From Crossaster papposus (Eukaryota; Echinodermata; Asteroidea; Velatida; Solasteridae), in assembly GCA_037893245.1 (NCBI GenBank), contig JBAIAA010000741.1:827501-891500 (forward strand): DNA of 64,000 nt. The letters run 5' to 3'. The notes under the pieces are model-generated. The model had not been told where the DNA came from. It did not search any database and was given only the letters and a program-made list of their open reading frames with translations. Made by a program: the position numbers and the translations under genes. Positions within the stretch are counted from its first letter, which is position 1; each line of letters starts with the position of its first letter. Of this stretch, positions 9,701 through 18,115 are shown piece by piece.

Positions 9701-11063
9701 TATTTATCCATGCAATAAGGAGGTAGACGAGTACAACACACAGACTCTTTTTGCTAAATGTTCAGATTCCATAAAAACGTGTGTCGTTGCTAAAGATTTT
9801 CAGAAAGATACCAAAAGTGGGAAAATGATACCATTAAAAAAAAAAGTTAAGAAATCTTCGAACACAAATTTACCTGATTTTCTATGGCTTGGTGTTGGTG
9901 CTAGAGTCATGCTTACAAGGAATCTTGACGTTTCTGATGGACTTGTTAATGGCGTCTTCGGTACCGTAATCGACATTGTCATGTTATCTAATGATGCTCA
10001 GTCACCTAAGTCCATTACAGTTAAATTTGATAATGAGAATATTGGTTTAAAATTAAAACAACAGTCCTGTGGTAATGATGTTGACACTGTCAGTATTGAA
10101 ATGGTGGAAGACAGTTTTAATAAACAGTGTGTGAGACACCAGTTCCCTCTGAAGTTAGCTTGGGCATGTACAGCTCATAAGGTGCAAGGCATGAGTTTGG
10201 ACAAGGCAGTGGTGTGTCTGACCCGTACATTTTCAGCAGGACAAGCATATGTTAGTTTGAGTAGAGTAGTTTCGTTGAATGGTCTTGTGATAGAAGGGTT
10301 TGATGAGAAATATATTTATTGTAACGAGGCAGTAGCTGAGGCAATCAGTAAAATGGCATTGTATATTGATAACAATGAAATCAAGGATGATGATTGTTAT
10401 AACACAAGCATTGCTATGCATAATATTCAAGGACTTCAGGCACATGTAATGGATTTGAAAGCTAATAATGAAATGATGTCATGTGATTTCATTTGCCTGA
10501 CAGAAACATGGACTGACAATGACTTTGATTGCGATATGGATATGAGTGATTACACATGGTATCATCAACCAAGAAGTATGTCTTATGATAACTCCAGTCA
10601 TGTGTCATGCATGTTAAAAGAACAGAGTCGTGGAGGTGTAGCTATGTGTGGCAAAAAGGACAAAGTGTTTAGTAGGATACATTTGCCAATCAACAATCTT
10701 GAATATATTGCATTTCAATTAGATGCAATTTCAAATGTGTCATCAGTTGTTGTAATAGTTTATCGACCCCCATCCTATACATTAAAGGAATTTGTACAAG
10801 TTCTTGAAATGTTATTGAGTGAAATACACAAGATTTCAAACTCGTGCATTGTTATGGGGGATTTTAACGAAGATATACTGACAAAAGAATCTCATGTAAA
10901 GACACTGATGGATAATCATGGATATAAACAGTGTTTAAGTCATGCAACAACTGAAAAGTCTACTTTACTTGATCATGTTTATGTAAAAGATGTAGACGAT
11001 ATTCATGTGCATATTAATCCAACTTACTACAGCTACCACGAGGCAGTTATCATTCGGTTGTAG
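774..11063 (+). CDS. Helitron/Helentron-type transposase: PHD, cysteine proteases, Rep, PIF1 helicase, endonuclease
   Basis: Single open frame of 3,429 residues. The first ATG is at 774 in a good context (ACCACCATGA); the frame is open upstream to a TTG at 741 that is not a credible start. Domains in order: eight GAHQA-NPGR repeats (61-204); C4HC3 PHD finger (543-598); papain-fold protease resembling the herpes tegument deubiquitinase family (about 827-1016; C846 in QCVAN, D973 and H975 in FDSH); OTU protease (about 1160-1295; D1167 and C1170 in GDGNCFF, H1284 in HYDVV); 17 lysine-rich 18-residue repeats (1378-1683); DUF6570-like cysteine-rich region (1703-1906); Helitron Rep with HUH motif (H2214, H2216 in HTHCLFW) and two-tyrosine motif (Y2414, Y2418 in YVVSYMSK); PIF1 helicase (about 2721-3190; Walker A GGAGTGKS with K2773, Walker B DE 2856-2857, GDFYQLPP, TAHKVQGMS); endonuclease/exonuclease/phosphatase domain (3212-3429; E3244, D3363 and N3365 in GDFNED, H3422). 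Rep nicking plus helicase unwinding drives rolling-circle transposition in this family; the roles of the protease and PHD domains are unproven. There is no stop or frameshift, so the element may be young. Oddity: the usual SDH motif of the last domain reads SYH. Confidence 0.93.
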   Translation: MKFQRESVMRSVRGMEKARSPLSVRVVSHFISQSSMPSFHSIPYVSFLPSSSLTSLSNVCGAHQAANPGRIDENGAHQAVNPGRIDENGAHQAVNPGRMNEYGAHQAVNPGRMNEYGAHQAVNPGRMNEYGAHQAVNPGRMKIYNENNDNVYSQSIVNECGAHQAANPGRMNEYDENYDNVYSQSMLNECGAHKAANPGRINQYAENSDDKTINSCSLNETCGTMWTKQCETNLIKRCKTLLAKQKQTVNVQCDESVLYNLDISTGVEMIEMGLPEIHSTDGMFSKAYVKVEKMTKWLWKVSQVHMQRLQKLTKRVSKHGRMMKCLHGKKYCAGGKILDYVVEEFEWKSRQQSGRVRTNVRKRQARKKSYNRQRGGKRIEQRMSKDERNVHAYAQKVIFSHTRSTLKMVLHKQYQNCNKRSQKNQGNKYVDRKRSGDDRKEFGTSTNKQQLYKKSQKKMFGHTETTAVNKMIDNVNKSHERQRRERKNVRHATCVKESVEGGHALEISDENVTDTQTMKTRDDHTNSKDTCKITRPTEVYEICDKQCWLCDMNIESTESKVQCDGCNIWYHVNCMNFKKMEYFLVNKSFTWLCLRCGMTTYCKSLLNDLGIPTDTNIYEVPIQERCRDSKHLQIKRCVDEPCKDKLNQAQEKHIVSEVKNNESCFTCKTEDRTGNHWVRTNGITVWVQKQSGGYSLRSKKGKTTEESKTDDTDPTIGIGNENSKESSNQAMKTERTSDAEIDKVYGQSSRKRSIKRKASKAPEMKLKGKKQMMTDEIEEIADRLTTTKTNYEDSCTSAGIIQEEFLVDVVVQNEKDARCVILAEKIVHGSFHQGHRKFGCHSGKQCVANGLSCVLMSRLKKLRHWTYSDMDRALNTGNELYGHLSRSSTINHDYLLVTELPNELDLLNHHFSMKFNDSVCGAFGEEFILPEFDMIPMNRALEQNLQQNYACFITFHGNTFVVISQDGMYYIFDSHSRDKRGYQVAEGQSLLKCVATWQDVHRYCTDLARSMNLSNNEQFEITGASVWLDDEVRQDANGTTQESAHLFLGRSDHSEDIGRVSTSSGVQLGSHSGLSSTHSDMTNNMKEEDNGSLHGTSRNNESDGGSDVEIDRVTQMQGFKFVPLTYGSKDALCRQHRMGHVLLDCNEISDKCEEMGRPNSVKRIKGDGNCFFRAISYAVSGTEDNHIQLRMATVNHLLKNGNKFNGFLRQGYVNVEEYVMKKRMFDCGTWATEVEIMVMADMLRTDIYTFEDGRKWHIFSASTFDKEAVTSDEGVYLYHRQRIHYDVVLSVFEVTRQTHNGQHNPSNGGDLKYGKDATDSKSEKINNGKRRKRANKKLQQKIKREKSKKLYEQKVNKPTKDVPKQPKMNVSKYKKEKYSNDSEYKEKAKKRAKKMYCDNLEYKEKVITKGKTKYCDNAEYREKLITKGKTKYCDNAEYREKLITKGKTKYCDNAEYRKKLITKGKTKYCDNAEYREKLITKGKTKYCDNAEYREKLITKGKTKYCNNREYREKKIAQGKTKYCDNAEYREKLITNGKTKYCDNAEYREKLITKGKTKYCDNAEYREKLITKGKIKYCDNAEYREKKITKGKTKYCDNAEYREELITKGKTKYHGDAAYRQEKINRAKCKYHGNASYRSKLIVKIKNKYRCITSYRTKLIQYGKKKYKINNNYRKNMAERKYRRNAIDKAKRLNIAFVIKTFKESISNGPEYVCACCYKLLFKKQVVKCNMDKYKDQIVFSNKYLHTCNDHCESRCMIAESSRSRLWICYTCHRKLLVKKVPAEASVNNLNLIDIPEELACLNILEEHLIAINVPFLKMVALPKGGQHGVRGPLVCVPSNITDTVKALPRPATNDQMIRVKLKRKLSYKGYYQYQFVNKQNVENALRYLQYNNKWFSHIEVNPDWDTPLCEEKNDEMCKSEKDVKGVDDENVTDEETDEETDDDRLRGMALDSCLQPTNIGQEILDQYFDDVMSVAPCEGNSPIRILMEKGNEAKCFPALFPVGQAIFDDEREVRVTLGRYLHNRLMNVDNRFAKSTQYIFYAQYLAEIQKVMSSVSIALRKGCAKKYNGDKVNASMINDRDQLKDILKSDSGYKFLKPIRGTPPYWQAAQKDVLAMIRQLGIPTWFCSFSAADMRWPEVINTILRQQGDSRDVKDLDWNEKCTILRSNPVTAARMFDQRFHTFLRDVILSRAEPIGKVKDYFYRVEFQQRGSPHTHCLFWIENAPKLEHDSKKKVVKFIDKYISCSLPSEKQDKELNEIISHVQVHSKKHSKSCKKKGTECRFNFPRPPSERTFITEPMPTGDENETTCSDENETNDGESSERNKAKELLQSIWTAIQKPENEHMTTNELFASVNLTQSDFENANDVLSCKTSLVYKRQPQDVWVNLYNPHLIRCWNANMDIQYICDAYACVAYVVSYMSKAEREMSILLSQAQTEAQKGNLDARQSMKQIGCVYLHNREVSAQEAVYRVCNLRLKEGSRKVEFIPVGENPIRMSKPLSIIQRTCDDDDSIWMTSRIDRYLARPKIDIFETMCLATFCSDYRVIYTNIVKTSRSPIYKLKNGLGHIQKRSRTDPAVIRFPRFSAEKYPEKYYQSILQLYLPYRVDVQLKPQQFESYEEFYSNGIIKFSGVLKLVKNIVENNRSLYEASAEAVDEAEEMLEKYGPQEDAWALIAPEAEMERLECAGKQKEQVEDGDSDSDIPDLKSKKDDSVKCTIEPHRLNVSKQEAMNLMRCLNVKQKEVFYKVRQWCLDKVNGENPEPFRVFVTGGAGTGKSHLIKCLYYEATRLFGRMMENPDDVSVLLTAPTGVAAYNIHGSTIHSALSITTNARLPYQPLGEEKISTLRHKLRQLQILIVDEISMVSHKLLCYIHGRLRQVKQSQNHNPFGNVSVLAVGDFYQLPPVKGKSLYQTGVTTDLWNDNFCKVELTDIMRQKDDAKFAEVLNRLRIRKRKESLQSDDKKLLQSRETGEDWTDAVHIYPCNKEVDEYNTQTLFAKCSDSIKTCVVAKDFQKDTKSGKMIPLKKKVKKSSNTNLPDFLWLGVGARVMLTRNLDVSDGLVNGVFGTVIDIVMLSNDAQSPKSITVKFDNENIGLKLKQQSCGNDVDTVSIEMVEDSFNKQCVRHQFPLKLAWACTAHKVQGMSLDKAVVCLTRTFSAGQAYVSLSRVVSLNGLVIEGFDEKYIYCNEAVAEAISKMALYIDNNEIKDDDCYNTSIAMHNIQGLQAHVMDLKANNEMMSCDFICLTETWTDNDFDCDMDMSDYTWYHQPRSMSYDNSSHVSCMLKEQSRGGVAMCGKKDKVFSRIHLPINNLEYIAFQLDAISNVSSVVVIVYRPPSYTLKEFVQVLEMLLSEIHKISNSCIVMGDFNEDILTKESHVKTLMDNHGYKQCLSHATTEKSTLLDHVYVKDVDDIHVHINPTYYSYHEAVIIRL
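954..1385 (+). repeat. In-frame 42-bp coding repeat at the Helitron protein N-terminus
   Basis: Six head-to-tail 42-bp units start at 954, 996, 1038, 1080, 1122 and 1164. Two more copies start at 1254 and 1344 and are spaced 90 bp, as is the step from 1164 to 1254. Each unit encodes GAHQA(A/V)NPGR followed by a variable tail (IDEN, MNEY). Units 3-5 are virtually identical, so the array has expanded recently. Period 42 is a multiple of three and keeps the reading frame. Confidence 0.95.
4905..5822 (+). repeat. 17-unit 54-bp coding repeat (18 residues) in the Helitron protein
   Basis: Units begin every 54 bp from 4905 to 5769. The consensus residue pattern is YCDNAEYREKLITKGKTK. The eleven units between 5013 and 5606 are nearly identical; the flanking units (4905, 5607-5822) are diverged, the usual picture of an array growing from its middle. 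The segment is strongly basic and probably helical or disordered. The minus strand is also open across it, which is only a by-product of the repeat. Confidence 0.95.
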
Positions 11064-11077
11064 TTTTACTTGTATGA

Positions 11078-11083
11078 AATAAA
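11078..11083 (+). promoter_or_regulatory. Candidate polyadenylation signal of the Helitron gene
   Basis: AATAAA starts 15 bases after the stop codon of the large frame. It is the first such hexamer downstream; usage is inferred. Confidence 0.45.
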
Positions 11084-11575
11084 TACCGGTACATGTACAT
11101 TGTACAAGAAAATTTGTCAAAAAATTGTGAAACGGGTAAAGGAACAATATAATAAAATGTGAAATTAAACAATTGTTTTACCATATTAAAATAAGATGAA
11201 ATTAGGTTATCAAAAATATATTAGGATAATAAAGTGTGCATGAGAACTGAAAATAACAAGATACACGTAGCATGACAAACAAGACCAATGAAATAATATC
11301 ATTACATGTACATGTATTAACCCTAACGCTCTTAAATCCTCCGAAATCCTCATTGCAGTTTTGGAAGTTTTTTGACGATTGAGGTTGAATTGTATTTATA
11401 AAAAATGAGAATTTTGGAGAATTGAGGCACAATGTTGTTTCAAGTGTGTAGGATTTTGAGGATTAATGTTAGATTGCGATTTCCAAAAATGAGAATTTTT
11501 GACGATTGAATTTTTTCATTCCTCCAGAATCCTCATTGCAGTTTCGGAGGAGTTTTGAGGATTGAGGAAGAATGG

Positions 11576-12497
11576 CAGAGTTGTATGACTCGAGTCCATG
11601 CAGTACTCGGACTCGAGTCCGTCTCGAGTCACAATTGTGGTGACTCGGACTTGACTTGAGTCACGTCGGCAAAAGACTCGGACTCGGACTCGACTACCAC
11701 GACTCGGACTTGACCTCGAGGACTGGTGACTTGAGTCACATATTTTCACCAACATTACCTTTTTTAGTTTTTTGTAAATATTAAAAACAATTTTAATGAT
11801 CCGAACGCGTCATGCATATGGAGGAATATTAACGTTTAGCACACGAAATAAGCAGAACGTTGCAAGTGAATAGTGTTCGTGATTACTGTGTTGCTATGGC
11901 CATGTAGTGTACAGCACACGTACATGTACATGTTCAATACGCATAATAACACTGGGAAATATTTATGTAAAGCATTATTGTGCACGATACCAATATTAAT
12001 GCTGGTATTCTGTCAACCTCAACACCATAGCCACTGCTTGATGCATATTACCAGGGAAATAGGAATTCGTCTCCGGAATCCGAATGACGGCTTTAGCTGG
12101 CTGCGGCTATATCGCTACCTCTTTTTAATGTTAAAATATAGGCGGCTTATTACACACTGATCTAGCCATATAGACGCAGCTGAAGCTGACCATAGTCTGG
12201 CATGTCTGGTACCTGTAAAAACACCGCCTGTATATTGCACTGAGATGGCCGTGTGTTGTTTGCGATCAATAGTGATCCAGTCATCTAAGTGAACTGGTTG
12301 AAGTTTTTTAACTATTTAATTATTTAAACAAGTGACTCGTGACTCGGACTCGGACTCGAACCAAGTGACTCGTGACTCGGACTCGGACTTGGACCAAGTG
12401 ACTCGGACTCGGACCAAGTGACTCGGGACTCGGACTCGATCCAAGTGACTCGGGACTCGGACTCGGACTCGACATAGGTGACTCGACTACAACACTA
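11576..12497. mobile_element. Non-autonomous hAT-like element rich in GACTCG, with 8-bp target duplication
   Basis: The 8-bp direct repeat AAGAATGG flanks it (11568-11575 and 12498-12505). Its ends CAGAGTTGTA and TACAACACTA form imperfect 10-bp terminal inverted repeats (8 of 10). Eight-base duplications and CAGNGTTGTA-type ends fit the hAT superfamily. GACTCGGACTC-type arrays at 11590-11730 and 12330-12480 make up the subterminal regions. There is no transposase frame. Confidence 0.75.
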
Positions 12498-12555
12498 AAG
12501 AATGGTATTTAATAAAAATGACAATTTAGAAGGATTGAGGCACAAGGCAGTAAGC

Positions 12556-12653
12556 TAAGCCTGTCAGTTTGCGGTTATTAAATTATCCGTGTAACCGTTG
12601 TTTTTACGGTTACGGTTAACCGTAACCGTAGCAATATAAAAAATACAAAATAA

Positions 12654-12684
<31 letters not shown>

Positions 12685-13082
12685 TAATTAAAAAAAATGA
12701 ACGGGCCTGTAATGCATATCTAATTAGCGCTGCTAATTTGAGCAGTTCTGCGATTGCTAATTGTCTGCATAAATTTGTGTAATGTAGGCCGACTATATGT
12801 TAGATAACCTATATTGTCCATACACAATTTAATCAGTTGTACTAGTATTTGTGACCTGCTCCAACGAAACCATCCTTTTTCCCAACCAAAGCTCCAACGA
12901 AACCCGGACAAAGTTGACAATTGGTAGTTTTTTGGTATTAAAAAAAAATATATATTAAAAAAAATAAAAAAATAAAAAAAATAAAAAATAACCAAAAAAA
13001 AAGGTTAACCGAACCGGAAAAAATGTAACCGTGTAACCGTTTGAATGGTCAGTTAACCGTGTTTACAACCGTTGCAGCCTTA
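12556..13082. mobile_element. MITE-like element with inverted GGTTAACCG arrays
   Basis: The left end (TAAGCCTGTCAG, followed by GTAACCG and GGTTACGG motifs to about 12635) mirrors the right end (TTAACCG, ACCGTTGCAGCCTTA). The centre is A-rich, with an A run at 12659-12682. I could not find a convincing target-site duplication, so the limits are approximate. Confidence 0.5.
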
Positions 13083-13227
13083 GTACATGTGTACCCTTTG
13101 ATTTTATACAAGTTAAGAAATTGGAGGATTTTTTGAGGATTGTCGATGATTGCATTTTTTTTTAGTAGGGCAATCCGAGGATTTTTGAGGATTGAGGACG
13201 GTTGCTAGCCTAGGGGGTTAGGGTTAA

Positions 13228-14040
13228 TTAATAAAAATAATGAAGAAATAGTATGGTAACTAATCAGTGGATAAATTATGGTAACTAAGATTGATAAATA
13301 TTAGTGTCAACAATAAAGGTAAATAGTGTGGTCATATCAAGGAAGAGAATACAAATGTAAAAAAAAGGTGGCTCACTTTATTTCCAACCGTACCTTGTCT
13401 CCAATAGTAAGAGCGGGTAGTGTTGGGCGCGTACAGCTCGACACCCTGGGAATGAGGTTGCCAATGGCAGTAATAGTCTGGTTCATACGCTTTATTGCAT
13501 GTATTGTGTAGAGCGACCGAGGCGGAGGATTGAAGACTGTAATCTGGGATGTATTTATATATGAGGAACCAATATGGCGATATACGATAAGTAGTATAGG
13601 GTAGACAGGGGGGGGGTGTAACCTTTGCTACATATTGTATCAGGTATAAAACGGCGGAGGGGGGGGGGGGGGGGGGTGGGTGGGGGTGTTTGAAAACAAT
13701 TTTGTCAACAAACAATCGTCGGCTATCAAGGTATTTTATAATTGTTAATTAGTTTTATTTTGTAACATTTGCATATAGAGTGTACTGACTTTAAAGGCTA
13801 CATGTATATATGTACATATCATTGCCTTACTTGCCTGAGTTCTGTTTAATGCCTAAAGGCTATGTTCATTTTGTAATTGTACATGTACTTAACCCTAATT
13901 TTCCTAAATTCTCCTAAATCTTTCTAAACCGTCAACACAGTTTTGGAGTCCTGGCAACGAAAATAAATAGTGTGGTCAAGGAGGAGGAGACAAATGGTAA
14001 AAAAAGGTTAGGTTAACAAGGAGGGAAAACAATATGTCCT
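13228..14040. repeat. Array-leading module, copy 1
   Basis: A segment running from the TTAATTAATAAAAATAATG motif through a TGTACATG-containing tract to GGAGTCCTGGCAACG and the start of the minisatellite. It is repeated with small differences at 15590-16270 and partly at 18230-18620. It contains an 18-base G run (13659-13676). No credible gene; short frames here are shadows. Confidence 0.7.
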
Positions 14041-15110
14041 CACGGTCATTACTGGATGATGATTACCACTCACTAACTGTGGAGCATCGTCACATCCGCA
14101 GCTGTAACATTTCATCTGTCCTTTTGGTGTTCACTGGATGATGACCACCACTAACTATAACTGTGGAGCATCGTCATCACATGCTGTGACACATTTTACC
14201 AGTCCTCCTGGTCATCGCCGGATGATAACCTATCACTCACTATAACTGTGGAGTAGCGTCGTCACATTCACAGCTGTGTGTGAAATTTCGAAAGTTTTCT
14301 TGGTCATCACTGTATGATGACCCCCACTCATTATAACTGTGAAACATCATCCCATTCACAGCTGTGACATTTCACCAGTACTCCTAGTCATCACTGGATA
14401 ATGACCACCACTCAATATAACTGTGGAGTATTGTCGTCACATTCACAGCTGTGTCTGACATGTCAGCGGTTTTCCTGGTCATTACTGGATGATGACCACA
14501 ACTCACTATAACTGTGGAGTATTGTCGTTACATTCACAGCTGTGACATTTCACCAGTACTCCTAGTCATCACTGGATAATGACCACCACTCAATATAACT
14601 GTGGAGTATCGTCGTCACATTCACAGCTGTGTGTGACATGTCAGCGGTTTTCCTGGTCATTACTGGATGATGACCACAACTCACTATAACTGTGGAGTTT
14701 TGTCGTCACATTCACAGCTGTGACATTTCACCAGTACTCCTAGTCATCACTGGATAATGACCACCATTCAATATAACTGTGGAGTATCGTCGTCACATTC
14801 ACAGCTGTGTGTGACATGTCACCGGTCTTCCTGATCATCACTGGATGATGACCACAACTCATCACTATAACTGTGGAGTATCGTTGTCACATTCACAGCT
14901 GTGACATTTCACCAGTCCTCCTGGTCATCACTGGATGATGACAACAACTTACTATAGCTGTATGTGGAGTATCATCTTCACATTCACAACCGTGTGTAAC
15001 ATTTTACCACTCCTCCTGGTCATCACTGGATGATGACCCCACTCTCACCTCTTTTGTTATTGACCATCGTGTTGCCAAACCTCGGCAATTCTTTTATGTT
15101 TTAACCCCAA
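14041..15110. repeat. Minisatellite array 1 (about 90-bp monomer, 178-bp dimer)
   Basis: Monomers of about 87-91 bp share CACTATAACTGTGGAGTAT, CACATTCACAGCTGTG and TGGTCATCACTGGATGATGA. TCACTGGATAATG recurs at 14391, 14569 and 14747, exactly 178 bp apart, showing a two-monomer higher-order unit. Edge monomers are more diverged. Confidence 0.9.
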
Positions 15111-15589
15111 GTCTCTATGGTATGTGAACAATTAAATTGATTTTGGAGGATTAAGGACTGTTAGTGTTAAGATTAATCAAGGATGTGTTTATACAAGTAT
15201 ATGTATGTGACCTGTCATCACAAAATGAGCATAAAGTTGGCAAAATAAAAAAATGAGATATGGGTTTTTCTAATTTCTGTGAAAACACAGATTTCCAATG
15301 GTATATAACACTGGGAGGTTTGATACTCATTTTTATTTTGTTTTTGTTTTTTTAGTCTGGAGTCTTAATACAGAGATTATGAGAAAACGGGCATTTCTTG
15401 CGAGAAATTGTGTGAAAGGCATAGAAAGGCATAGTCAAAATTGTCTCAAAAACTAATTTTGTTTTTATCTGATCGTCCTGAAAAATTGGGAATTGATTGT
15501 TGCTGATTTAGTCTTTAAAAAAAGCATAATCTCAAAATAGACCACCCCTTCAAATTTTGACTTTCACTGGCCGTACTAGGTGGTTAGGG
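15111..15589. other. Between-array segment with a TGTGACCTG-type MITE end
   Basis: From 15209 the sequence TGTGACCTGTCATCACAAAA resembles the left end of the element at 57341-57755. No matching right terminus was found before 15589, so this is probably a fragment. No gene. Confidence 0.4.
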
Positions 15590-16270
15590 TTAATTAATAA
15601 AAATAATGAAGAAATAGTATGGTAAATAATAAGTGGACAAATTATGGTAACTAAGATTGATAAATATTAGGGTCAACAATGAAGGTAAATAGTGTGGTCA
15701 AAGAAGAGGATACAAATGTTAAAAAAAGGTGACTCAGTTTATTTCCAACCGTACCTTTTCTCCAATAGTAAGAGCGGGTAGTGTTGGGCGCGTACAGCTC
15801 GACACTCTGGGAATGAGGTTGCCAATGGCAGTAATAGTCTGGTTCATAGTAAATACGCTTTATTGCATGTATTGTGTAGAGTGACCGAGGTGGAAACATG
15901 TCATTTGACACACAGAATGGCGAAACACCAAAATTTACTTTTGGTTATTTTTTGGCAAACAATCTTCGGCTATCAAGGTATTTTATAATTGTTAATTAGT
16001 TTTATTTTGTAACATTTGCATATAGAGTGTACTGACTTTAAAGGCTACATGTATATATGTACACATCATTGCCTTGCCTGAGTTCTGTTTAATGCCTAAA
16101 GGCTATGCTAATTTTGTAATTGTACATGTACTTAACCCTAATCTTCCTAAATTCTCCTAAATCTTTATAAACCCTCAACACAGTTTTGGAGTCCTGGCAA
16201 CGAAAATAAATAGTGTGGTCAAGGAGGAGGAGACAAATGGTAAAAAAGGTGGATTAACAAGGAAGGAAAA
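15590..16270. repeat. Array-leading module, copy 2
   Basis: Near-copy of 13228-14040, lacking most of the G-rich part and having CATGTCATTTGACACACAG instead. It again leads directly into a minisatellite, so module plus array behaves as one repeated composite. Confidence 0.75.
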
Positions 16271-18115
16271 CAGTATGTCCTCACGGTCATTACTGGACAA
16301 TGACCACCACTTACTAATTGTAGAGCATCGTCATATCCACAGCTGTAACATTTCATCTGTCCTTCTGGTGATCACTCGATGACGACAACCACTCACTATA
16401 CAGTAACTATGGAGCATCGTCACATTTACAGCTGTGACACATCTTACCAGTCCTCCTGGTCATCACAGGATGATAACATATCACTCACTATAACTGTGGA
16501 GTAGTGTCGTCACATTCACAGCTATGTGTGGCATTTCACCGGTCTTCCTGGCCATCCTTGGATGTTGACTACAACTCACTATAACTGTGGAGTTGTGTCG
16601 TTACATTCACAGCTGTGTGTGAAATTTCACCAGTCTCCTGGTCATCACTGGACGACCACCACTCACTATAACTGTGGAGTATATCGTCATCACATTCACA
16701 GCTGTGTGCGACGTGTCAGCGGTCTTCCTGGTCATCACTAGATGATGACTACAACTCACTATAACTGTGGAGTTGTGTCATCACATTCACAGCTGTGTGT
16801 CATATTTCACCAGTCTCTTGGTCATCACTGGATGACCACCACTCACTATAACTGTGCAGTATATCGTCATCACATTCACAGCTGTGTGCGACGTGTCAGT
16901 GGTCTTCCTGGTCATCACTAGATGATGACTACAACTCACTATAACTGTGGAGTTGTGTCGTCACATTCACAGCTGTTTGTGAAATTTCACCAGTCTCCTG
17001 GTCATCACTGGATGACCACCATGTACTGTGGAGTATATCGTCATCACATTCACAGCTGTGTGCGACGTGTCAGCGGTCTTCCTGGTCATCACCAGTCTCC
17101 TGGTCATCACTGGATGACCACCACTTACTATAACTGTGCAGTATATCGTCATCACATTCACAGCTGTGTGCGACGTGTCAGCGGTCTTCCTGGTCATCAC
17201 TAGGTGATGACTACAACTCACTATAACTGTAGAGTTGTGTCATCACATTCACAGCTATGTGTGATACTTCACCAGTCTCCTGGTCATCACTGGATGATGA
17301 CCACCACTCACTATAACTGTGGAGTATATCGTCATCACATTCACAGCTGTGTGCGACATATCAGCAGTCTTTCTGGTCATCACTAGATGATGACTACAAC
17401 TCACTTTAACTGTGGAGTTGTGTCGTCACATTCACAGCTAGATGATGACTACAACTCACTATAACTGTGGAGTTGTGTCGTCACATTCACAGCTGTTTGT
17501 GAAATTTCACCAGTCTCCTGGTCATCACTGGATGACCACCATGTACTGTGGAGTATATCGTCATCACATTCACAGCTGTGTGCGACGTGTCAGCGGTCTT
17601 CCTGGTCATCACCAGTCTCCTGGTCATCACTGGATGACCACCACTTACTATAACTGTGCAGTATATCGTCATCACATTCACAGCTGTGTGCGACGTGTCA
17701 GCGGTCTTCCTGGTCATCACTAGATGATGACTACAACTCACTATAACTGTAGAGTTGTGTCATCACATTCACAGCTATGTGTGATACTTCACCAGTCTCC
17801 TGGTCATCACTGGATGATGACCACCACTCACTATAACTGTGGAGTATATCGTCATCACATTCACAGCTGTGTGCGACATATCAGCAGTCTTTCTGGTCAT
17901 CACTAGATGATGACTACAACTCACTTTAACTGTGGAGTTGTGTCGTCACATTCACAGCTATGTGTGATACTTCACCGGTCTTCCTGGTCATCACTGGATG
18001 ACCACCACTCACTATAACTGTGGAGCATCGTCTTTACATCCACAACTGTGTGTAACTTTTTTCAGTCCTCCTGGTCATTACTGGATGATGACCCCCCCTC
18101 CCACCTCTTTTTTTT
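16271..18115. repeat. Minisatellite array 2
   Basis: Same monomer family as 14041-15110, more homogeneous towards its right half. It contains an internal 520-bp duplication (16921-17960) and the left breakpoint of the 4,280-bp duplication. Open frames on both strands (repeated histidine-rich peptides) are products of the repeat and not genes. Confidence 0.9.
16921..17960. repeat. 520-bp higher-order tandem duplication inside the minisatellite
   Basis: 16921-17440 and 17441-17960 are almost identical; one visible difference is G17204 against A17724. The junction reads CACAGCTAGATGATGAC, where one monomer is cut short. Confidence 0.9.

Larger units (their letters stand above)
11317..13227. mobile_element. 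Composite element bounded by inverted TTAACCCTAAC termini
   Basis: TTAACCCTAAC at 11317-11327 is matched by its exact reverse complement at 13217-13227. Just inside both ends lie AATCCTC / GAGGATT stretches repeated in opposite orientations (11337-11560 and 13122-13200). Two unrelated elements sit inside (11576-12497 and 12556-13082). No protein is encoded. Similar termini recur at 13894, 15580, 16133 and 49033, so this is a family in the window. Confidence 0.55.

Noticed and set aside
13332-13715. 127-codon minus-strand frame with proline run
   Set aside because: The prolines are the poly-G tract read backwards; the region is a duplicated non-coding module.
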